Origin: Sulfurovum sp.
Lineage (GTDB): Bacteria > Campylobacterota > Campylobacteria > Campylobacterales > Sulfurovaceae
DNA length: 64,000 nucleotides
Assembly: GCA_020525365.1 (NCBI GenBank)
Contig: JAIZOF010000001.1
Location: forward strand, 278,381-342,380
Reading direction: 5' to 3'
Part shown: positions 55,763 to 64,000 of the stretch, piece by piece
Layout: every line of letters begins with the position of its first letter
Position numbering within the stretch: the stretch's first letter is position 1
Notes under the pieces: model-generated
What the model was told of the DNA's origin: nothing
Database searches by the model: none
The model's input: only the letters and a program-made list of their open reading frames with translations
Position numbers and translations under genes: made by a program

Positions 55763-57150
55763 TGGAGAGTTTGATCTCGCTCAGAGTGAACGCTATATGT
55801 GCTTAATATATGTGTCGAGAATTATAATACCAGTTTAGGAAGTCAGCTATGGCGGACGGATGAGAATGGGTATAGCTGACGCCTTGAGGGGATAACAGTT
55901 GGAAATGACTGCCATCACCCTATACACCTTCTGTATTAATTACAAAGAAATGTTTTTCACAGTAGATCGCCATATGGTATCAGGTAGTTGGTGAGGTAAG
56001 AGCTCATCAAGCCAAATACGCCTAGCTGGTCTTGAGAGGATGATCAGCCACACTGTCTAGAGGACAATTATCCAGATCTACTTTATGCAGCAGCGGGGAA
56101 TATTGCACAATGGAGGAAACTCTTGATGCGCAGCAAACGTCATGTGGAGGATGACGTATTTCGTGTAAACTTTTTATATGGGAAGATAATGATATACCAT
56201 GAATAAGACTGAATGACTCAGCTGCAGCCGCAATACGGAGGGTGTGCGTTACCGAATCATCAAGGTAAGCGCGCGCAGGTTATTCGGATAAGTTGATGGT
56301 TCTTGTCTCAACCGTAGAACTGCATCCAAAACTGTCGTTAGAGTTCGAGGAAGATGGAATTAGCTGTAGGGTAAAATCCGTAGAGACAACCAGGAATACC
56401 AAAAAGCGAAGACTTGAACAGTACTGACGCTGAGGCGAAAGCGTGGGGAGCAATAGATTATACCTGCAGTCCACGCCCAAATTGATTTAAACAATGCTGA
56501 GTCCTTAGCAATTTTCAGATGCAAATGCACCTACTAAACATTCCGCCCGGGAGTACGGCTCCAAGATTAAAACTCAAAGAATGACGGAATCATGGTGATA
56601 TATTAATCTGAAGATACGCGAAGAACCTACCGCCTTGACATTGATGGAAACTTAGTAGAGATACTGGGTGCCTTTGAGCCTGAAAACAGGTGTTGCGTAA
56701 CGGCTGTGTCGTCAGCCTTCGCAGGTCAGAGATAAGTTGGTCCCAACATGCAACTCTGTTGAATGAGTTACTAACTGTCTGGCCGAGGACTCTAGTGAGA
56801 CTGCCTTCGTAAGGAGGAGGAAGGTGAGGACGACGTCGTCATCATGGCCTTTACGGCCGTAAAAATACGTGCTACAATGGTAGGACAATGAGACGCATCG
56901 CAAGGTGGAGCAACCTATAAACCCATTCTCAGTTCGATCAGTCTGCAACCCGACTCGCACGAAGCTGGAATCACTAGTAATCGTGACTGCCATGTTACGG
57001 GTGAACTACGTTCCTCTGGTCTTGTACTCACCGCCCGTCACACCATGGGAGTTGATTCACCCAGCGGGGAAGCTAAACTGGCTACCCTCCGGTGGATCAG
57101 CGACTGGGTGAGGTCGTAAACAAGGTAATCAGGAGAACCTGCGTTGACTG
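55763..57150 (+). rRNA. 16S rRNA gene, altered at universal sites (possible pseudogene or faulty consensus)
   Basis: The order of 16S segments is clear (for example GGAATATTGCACAATGGA, GACTGCCTTCGTAAGGAGG, GTGCTACAATGG), but the gene is ~1390 nt against ~1500. Universal segments are damaged: the 27F site near 55767 has a deletion and a G to C change; at ~56230 the GGT of the 530 loop (GCCGCGGTAATAC) is missing; the 790 loop near 56452 lost GG; around 56581 about 17 bases of the 926 region are gone; near 57110 one adenine of the 1492/1493 pair reads G. The 3' end lacks the CCTCC anti-Shine-Dalgarno. As written it should not work. Confidence 0.85.
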
Positions 57151-57271
57151 CTCTTCAAGAGTATATATCTATATGTCTCACAATATATGGAGCAACATCA
57201 AAAGACTTGATTTACAATCTCATACTTTAATAGTTTTTATAGGCAAAATGGAAATAATTATATTGATATTT

Positions 57272-57347
57272 GGGTCCTTAGCTCAGCTGGGAGAGCGCTT
57301 CGCTGGCAGCGAAGAGGTCGTCGGTTCGATCCCGATAGGATCCACCA
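57272..57347 (+). tRNA. tRNA-Ala (GGC) in the 16S-23S spacer
   Basis: Cloverleaf intact: acceptor GGGTCCT/AGGATCC, D-stem GCTC/GAGC, anticodon stem CTTCG/CGAAG with loop CTGGCAG (GGC), T-stem GTCGG/CCGAT, CCA encoded. Spacer alanine tRNAs are usually TGC and often paired with tRNA-Ile; here there is no tRNA-Ile. Confidence 0.93.
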
Positions 57348-57429
57348 ACCAAACTCATTTACTAATTTATTAATATTTTTCTTAATTATGAACTATACGG
57401 GAATAAGAGTATTTTATTGTCTTTATATA

Positions 57430-57648
57430 TTAGCTCTCAAATATTACCAACTCACCCTTTTTTAACTTTGGCAAAATATCAATCTTGATTTTTCTAATCT
57501 GGTACATTTTTTCTGTAGAAGAGAGATTTTTCTGTCGAGGAAGATTTCTAAGTTTCTCTTCATAGTAGGCTTGAAGCATCTGTACTAAAGCCTGTTCTAA
57601 CAAGACACTTATTAATGTACAATAACGAACCAACGTGGTATTACACAA
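57430..57648 (-). CDS. Possible small protein antisense in the tRNA-Ala/23S spacer
   Basis: A 72-codon frame on the minus strand in the 342-base spacer 57348-57689. Its last 55 codons have gene-like content (QMLQAYYEEKLRNLPRQ, KMYQIRKIKIDILPKLKKG) and a mixed hydrophobic/charged pattern. No family recognised and no good ribosome site, so it could be a fragment of an inserted gene or chance. The rest of the spacer shows nothing else. Confidence 0.3.
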   Translation of the reverse strand: MCNTTLVRYCTLISVLLEQALVQMLQAYYEEKLRNLPRQKNLSSTEKMYQIRKIKIDILPKLKKGELVIFES

Positions 57649-57689
57649 TAAAGCTCATTTGCATTAATATAGGCACTTAGCACTGGCAA

Positions 57690-60390
<2,701 letters not shown>

Positions 60391-60524
60391 ACTCTCTGAT
60401 CTTCTATAATAACAATTTTACATAAAAGATAATAACATTGTAGAAGATTGTAACATGGGGATACATAAAATAACTTAAACATATTGTTAATCTAAAAGTT
60501 TCAAATAATAGAAGTAAACACATC

Positions 60525-60657
60525 AAGGTGCCTTATTCTCCTTAGTGGTAAGCTAGAGGGAGGGTCATACCCAGCTCCATTCCGAACCCGAGTCAAGCCT
60601 CCCATCGCCGATAATACTGCTGGCTACGCTAGTGGGAATGTAGGTCGCTGCCACTTT
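60525..60657 (+). rRNA. 5S rRNA gene with small deletions
   Basis: Recognised by CCATTCCGAACC, CATCGCCGATAATACTGC and the closing stem with GCTGCCAC. The conserved AACCCGGAAGTCAAGC reads AACCCGAGTCAAGC, a two-base loss, and the 5' stem strand AAGGTGCC also seems to lack a G. Boundaries are approximate. Confidence 0.8.
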
Positions 60658-60742
60658 GAGATTTATCTTCTATAATACTTATAATCATGGTTTTTTTGTT
60701 TTTGTTTAAATCTTATTTTATATCATTTTAAATTTTTTTTGA

Positions 60743-60879
60743 TACAATACTGCTCTAAAAGTTGTCTCAGCATAGACTGTTGCAACAACCCTATCGGAAG
60801 ATATGGAAGGATTCAGAGATTAATTTGGGTCAGAATAGGTTGGTTACCTATCAAAAACAAAATATGCAAAGGTCTTGTA
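60743..60879 (+). promoter_or_regulatory. Probable rpmE promoter and structured leader
   Basis: A -10 like TACAAT (60743-60748) after a T-run is followed by a ~125-base leader before rpmE. The leader has local self-complementary parts (GGTTGGTTACC near 60838; GTTGCAAC near 60779). L31 genes are often controlled by leader elements; no known L31 leader motif was confirmed. Nothing else is seen between the 5S gene and this point. Confidence 0.4.
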
Positions 60880-61080
60880 ATGATAAAAGATATTCACCCT
60901 GAATATATGGAATGTAAAGTTAAGTGTGCTTGTGGAAACAAATTTGAAATAAGATCCAATAAGCCTGAAATGTCTATTGATATTTGTAATGAATGCCACC
61001 CATTCTTCACGGGTTCTGAAAAAATTGTAGATGCTGCAGGTAGAGTAGAGAAGTTTAAGAGCAAGTATAAACTTAGCTAA
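60880..61080 (+). CDS. rpmE: 50S ribosomal protein L31, zinc-binding form
   Basis: 66 residues from ATG 60880 with AAAGG upstream; the open frame to 60739 is not protein-like. [20 protein letters not shown] and [12 protein letters not shown] carry the four zinc cysteines (C+ form). First gene of the rpmE-rsmI-rlmB string known from Campylobacter. Confidence 0.96.
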   Translation: MIKDIHPEYMECKVKCACGNKFEIRSNKPEMSIDICNECHPFFTGSEKIVDAAGRVEKFKSKYKLS

Positions 61081-61088
61081 CTCCTTTT

Positions 61089-61120
61089 TCTGAAGCATTT
61101 TTAGCTTCAGATCCCTTTCT
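61089..61120 (+). terminator. Terminator-like hairpin after rpmE
   Basis: Eight-bp stem TCTGAAGC/GCTTCAGA with a 7-nt loop, then TCCCTTTCT. It would separate rpmE from rsmI only partly. Confidence 0.55.
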
Positions 61121-61135
61121 ATATTTTAGGCAATT

Positions 61136-61948
61136 ATGCTCACCTTTATTCCTACTCCTATTGGAAACCCACAAGATATTACCATTCGTGCTATGAGGAT
61201 TTTTGAAAAAGCAGAACTCTTTTTTTGTGAGGATACCAGACAGACCAAACATCTTCTAAAACTACTTGAAGAACGTTTTGGTATGGTATTTCCAAATGCT
61301 CAATTTATCTCCTTTAATGAACACAATGGTAAAGATCGCCTTGAACAGTATGGAGCTACTCTGAACACAAAAAAGGTAGTTTATGTTTCTGATGCAGGGA
61401 TGCCTGTTATTTCTGATCCTGGACAACTACTGGTGGTCTATTGTCAGGTTAATGGCATTGAGTATGATGTGTTGCCTGGTGCCTCAGCTGTCACAACAGC
61501 CTATGCTGCTTCTGGTTTTAATGAGGAAAAATTTCTCTTTTTTGCTTTTTTGCCACACAAAGGTAAAGGGCGTATTTTTGCACTTCAAAAAGCAATGAAT
61601 AATGGATACAATACGGTACTCTATGAGGCACCTCACCGTCTATTGAAACTTCTTGAAGAGATTGTACAGATTGATGAGACACGTAAAATTTTTCTTGCCA
61701 AAGAGATTAGTAAACGGTATCAGAGATATTATTGTGGTAGTGCCAAAGAGATATTGGCAACAATAAAAGAGAATACAATTAGGGGCGAATGGGTTGTTGT
61801 GATTGATGCAGCAAAAACTAAAGAGAAAAGTCTTTTCTTTTCAGAAGTTTTAGTGTTAGATATACCTCCTAAAATCAAAGCAAAACTTTTGGCACAGCTA
61901 AGTGATAAAGGTGTTAAAGAGTGGTATAAAGTATTAAGTAAAAAATAG
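61136..61948 (+). CDS. rsmI: 16S rRNA (cytidine-1402 2'-O)-methyltransferase
   Basis: 270 residues, SAM-dependent, tetrapyrrole-methylase fold: LTFIPTPIGNPQDIT, the FFCEDTRQTKHLL strand, VSDAGMPVISDPG and LPGASAVTTA. Modifies C1402 near the decoding centre. Lies in the rRNA-maturation cluster. Confidence 0.94.
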   Translation: MLTFIPTPIGNPQDITIRAMRIFEKAELFFCEDTRQTKHLLKLLEERFGMVFPNAQFISFNEHNGKDRLEQYGATLNTKKVVYVSDAGMPVISDPGQLLVVYCQVNGIEYDVLPGASAVTTAYAASGFNEEKFLFFAFLPHKGKGRIFALQKAMNNGYNTVLYEAPHRLLKLLEEIVQIDETRKIFLAKEISKRYQRYYCGSAKEILATIKENTIRGEWVVVIDAAKTKEKSLFFSEVLVLDIPPKIKAKLLAQLSDKGVKEWYKVLSKK

Positions 61949-62010
61949 TTATCTCTACCTTTTTACAGAAGCACGCAAATATGAAGTAAAAATTTGATAA
62001 AATCTTCTTT

Positions 62011-62697
62011 ATGGTAATTTATGGAAAGCAGGTATGTTTTTATGCTCTTGAGCATCATCCTGATAAGGTACAAACTGTTTATATTGCCAAAAAAGGAATA
62101 CTTCCACAGATACTCTTTCATCAGTTTCACGATAAGATAAAGTTTTTAGAAGAGAAATGGGCACAGTCTATGAGCAAAGGTAGAAATCATCAAGGGCTTT
62201 TACTTGAGATTGATACCCTGAAAGAGACACCACTTACAGAGATTAAGAAGAGTAATTTTATTGTAGTACTAGATGGCTTGACAGATGTAGGGAATATTGG
62301 TGCAATTGTACGTAGTGCTTATGCACTTGGGGCAGAAGCAGTTGTGGCAACGGGCGTAAAGCAACTAAACCTCTCAGCAATTGTACGAAGTAGCTCTGGA
62401 GCATTGATGGATATGCCATTTTTGATTTATCCTAATATCCTTGATGTGTTACATGAATGTCATCAGGTTAAGTTTAGGATTTATGGTGCAACAACAGAGG
62501 GTATACCAATACAGAAGATGCATTTTGCCCCCAAAAGACTTCTTGTTATGGGAAGTGAGGGCAATGGCATCTCAAAGAAGGTACATACAAAGCTTGATGC
62601 ATTAATTTCTATTGAGATGAAACATGCATTTGACTCTTTGAATGTAAGTGCAGCAGCAGCAATTTTAATACATAGGATGAATTATGCAGTTAAATGA
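62011..62697 (+). CDS. rlmB: SpoU/TrmH-family rRNA 2'-O-ribose methyltransferase (RlmB-like)
   Basis: 228 residues. An N-terminal substrate-binding part (YGKQVCFYALEHHPDKVQTVYIA) precedes the SPOUT domain with LDGLTDVGNIGAIVRSAYALG, VMGSEGNGIS and SLNVSAAAAI, the knotted SAM site. Most likely G2251 of 23S rRNA. It overlaps the next gene by 14 bases. Confidence 0.92.
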   Translation: MVIYGKQVCFYALEHHPDKVQTVYIAKKGILPQILFHQFHDKIKFLEEKWAQSMSKGRNHQGLLLEIDTLKETPLTEIKKSNFIVVLDGLTDVGNIGAIVRSAYALGAEAVVATGVKQLNLSAIVRSSSGALMDMPFLIYPNILDVLHECHQVKFRIYGATTEGIPIQKMHFAPKRLLVMGSEGNGISKKVHTKLDALISIEMKHAFDSLNVSAAAAILIHRMNYAVK

Positions 62698-63253
62698 AAT
62701 ACTAGAAAAAAATAATATAGAGGCAATCTCCAAAGAAACCAAGATTTCACAAAAGAATCTTGAGGTACTTTTCAATAAAGAATTTAGCATGCTTGATAAG
62801 GTAAGGACAATGGGCTTTATTTCAATTATTGAACGAGAGTATCATGCTGATCTTTCATTATTAAAAAAAGAGGCTAAAGAGTATTATGCATCTTATATGA
62901 AAGAAGAGAATGTTATACGGGATATCTCTACTCTAGAGAAAAAAAAAGAAAGATCAAAGCTTTTAATGGTAGTTGTTATTCTGCTTTTGGCAGTAGTTTC
63001 TTGGTACTTTTTTGTATGGTTTGATCAGGAAAAATTACAAAGAGCAGTTTTTTTTAGTGAACAGCAGATAAGTAAATATATTACCAGTAATCCCAATATA
63101 GAAAACGAGCCTGCTAAAGTGATAGAAAAAGAAACAATTAATAGTATTATCGAACCACAGTCTACAATAATTGAGCCTGCTAAAGCGATAGAAAAAGAAA
63201 CAATCAATAGTATTATAGAATCACAGTCTACAATAATTGAGTCTTCTGAATAA
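62684..63253 (+). CDS. RodZ-like bitopic membrane protein with a duplicated tail
   Basis: 189 residues. Residues ~1-50 resemble a helix-turn-helix (LNEILEKNNIEAISKETKIS, QKNLEVLF), ~80-100 are charged, a single transmembrane helix lies at ~92-112, and the outer part ends with two 22-residue repeats (EPAKVIEKETINSII). The layout (HTH, one helix, outer tail) is that of RodZ-like proteins; homology is not certain. It matches the position of an unnamed membrane protein in Campylobacter. Confidence 0.6.
   Translation: MQLNEILEKNNIEAISKETKISQKNLEVLFNKEFSMLDKVRTMGFISIIEREYHADLSLLKKEAKEYYASYMKEENVIRDISTLEKKKERSKLLMVVVILLLAVVSWYFFVWFDQEKLQRAVFFSEQQISKYITSNPNIENEPAKVIEKETINSIIEPQSTIIEPAKAIEKETINSIIESQSTIIESSE
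63107..63238 (+). repeat. 66-bp in-frame tandem duplication
   Basis: Units at 63107-63172 and 63173-63238 encode EPAKVIEKETINSIIEPQST and EPAKAIEKETINSIIESQST with a few differences. Confidence 0.9.
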
Positions 63254-63278
63254 ATTTAAATGAGCAAAGAGAGAAATA

Positions 63279-64000
63279 ATGTTTGATGAAATCCAGTTTG
63301 AAAAAATAAACCGTCTGCCCAAGTATATCTTTGCAGAAATCAATGAGATTAAAATGAAGATGCGCCGTGATGGTGTGGATATTATTGATTTTTCTATGGG
63401 AAATCCAGATGCTTCTACGCCAAAACCAATTATAGACAAATTATGTGAGACGGTAAAAAGACCAAAAACACATGGATATAGTGCAAGCAAGGGTATCTAT
63501 AAGTTGCGTCTTGCAATGAGTAATTGGTATAAGCGGAAATATGGTGTCAAACTTAATCCTGATACGGAAGTGGTCGCAACCATGGGGAGCAAAGAGGGGT
63601 ACGTACATCTTGTTCAGGCAATTACTAACCCTGGAGATGTGGCAATCGTGCCTGATCCAACTTATCCTATTCATTCACAAGCATTTATTCTGGCTGGTGC
63701 TAATGTGGAAAAGATGCAGGTGACATTTGATGAGGAGACATTTGAGGTCAATGAGGAGAAGTTTTTTTCTGATGTGAATGAAGCACTTGAAAACTCTATC
63801 CCAAAACCAAAGTTCCTTGTGGTTAACTTTCCCCATAACCCAAGTACGGCAACAGTGACACCTAAATTTTATGAAAAGCTTGTAGCTCTTGCACAAGAGA
63901 AACGTTTTTATATTATCTCTGATATTGCCTATGCAGATATTACCTTTGATGGCTATAAGACACCGTCTATTATGGAGGTGAAGGGAGCTAAAGATGTGGC
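63279..64000 (+). CDS. Class I aminotransferase (AlaC-like), cut by the window edge
   Basis: First 240 residues of a PLP aminotransferase. Opening RLPKYIFAEINEIKMKMRRDG, then DIIDFSMGNPDASTPKPI and HGYSASKGIYKLR, the pattern of AlaC/aspartate-type subgroup I enzymes (often named LL-diaminopimelate or alanine aminotransferase). ATMGSKEGYVHL, NFPHNPS and SDIAYADI are cofactor-binding. The lysine lies beyond the edge. Follows the RodZ-like gene; a homoserine dehydrogenase would be expected next, as I recall from Campylobacter. Confidence 0.9.
   Translation, partial: MFDEIQFEKINRLPKYIFAEINEIKMKMRRDGVDIIDFSMGNPDASTPKPIIDKLCETVKRPKTHGYSASKGIYKLRLAMSNWYKRKYGVKLNPDTEVVATMGSKEGYVHLVQAITNPGDVAIVPDPTYPIHSQAFILAGANVEKMQVTFDEETFEVNEEKFFSDVNEALENSIPKPKFLVVNFPHNPSTATVTPKFYEKLVALAQEKRFYIISDIAYADITFDGYKTPSIMEVKGAKDV

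Overview
The window is a low-GC, gene-dense chromosome segment of a Campylobacterota (epsilonproteobacterial) organism, most like the Sulfurovum/Sulfurimonas group. This rests on gene content and order: a RibBA with a degenerate GTP-cyclohydrolase half, a futalosine-pathway deaminase (MqnX), the rpmE-rsmI-rlmB-membrane protein-aminotransferase string and a yraN/trxA/trxB neighbourhood recalled from Campylobacter and Helicobacter, and an agmatine deiminase/N-carbamoylputrescine amidase pair. No species can be named from the sequence alone.

Layout. 1-3300: ribBA end, acs, family-4 uracil-DNA glycosylase. 3500-15200: a heavily rearranged copper-resistance region. It has a proline-rich lipoprotein with 45-bp tandem repeats, a truncated second copy of its 5' end, a ~2.8-kb inverted duplication (copA/copB/beta-propeller) around a 525-bp spacer, a 279-bp tandem duplication of the copA promoter and 5' end, a second multicopper oxidase that stops after two domains, and a divergent OmpR-type regulator plus histidine kinase. 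A TGTGTA-N5-TGTGTA direct repeat lies upstream of copA (twice, through the duplication) and in the gap between the second oxidase and the regulator, and is a good candidate operator. 15400-41200: housekeeping genes (Rrf2 regulator with an O-acetylhomoserine sulfhydrylase-type enzyme, sppA, mqnX, aroQ, M24 peptidase, folK, flhF, mnmA, orphan TRAP binding protein, prs, lepA, NifX-like/CopD-like/ComF-like cluster, repeat protein plus MoxR ATPase, arsB with an ArsC-ferredoxin fusion, alr, agmatine-to-putrescine genes, truncated haemoglobin, thrS-infC). 41360-41870: five tRNAs behind a perfect sigma-70 consensus promoter. 42000-55300: yajQ, small metal-tail protein, formate dehydrogenase, yraN, trxA, trxB, dapB, purF, M13 peptidase, hisIE, SPFH protein, ilvE. 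55529-60657: a 16S-tRNA-Ala-23S-5S operon. 60743-64000: rpmE, rsmI, rlmB, a RodZ-like membrane protein and the start of an aminotransferase.

The two most striking signals are not new enzyme systems. First, the copper locus shows at least four independent duplications within 9 kb, leaving chimeric and truncated genes beside intact ones. Second, the rRNA operon has a perfect promoter and an intact tRNA, but all three rRNA genes are altered at universally conserved functional sites (530 loop, anti-Shine-Dalgarno, sarcin-ricin loop, peptidyl-transferase region). Either this is a decayed operon or the consensus sequence is wrong there; read-level evidence would decide. I did not find a CRISPR array, prophage, transposase or a clearly new defence or metabolic system.
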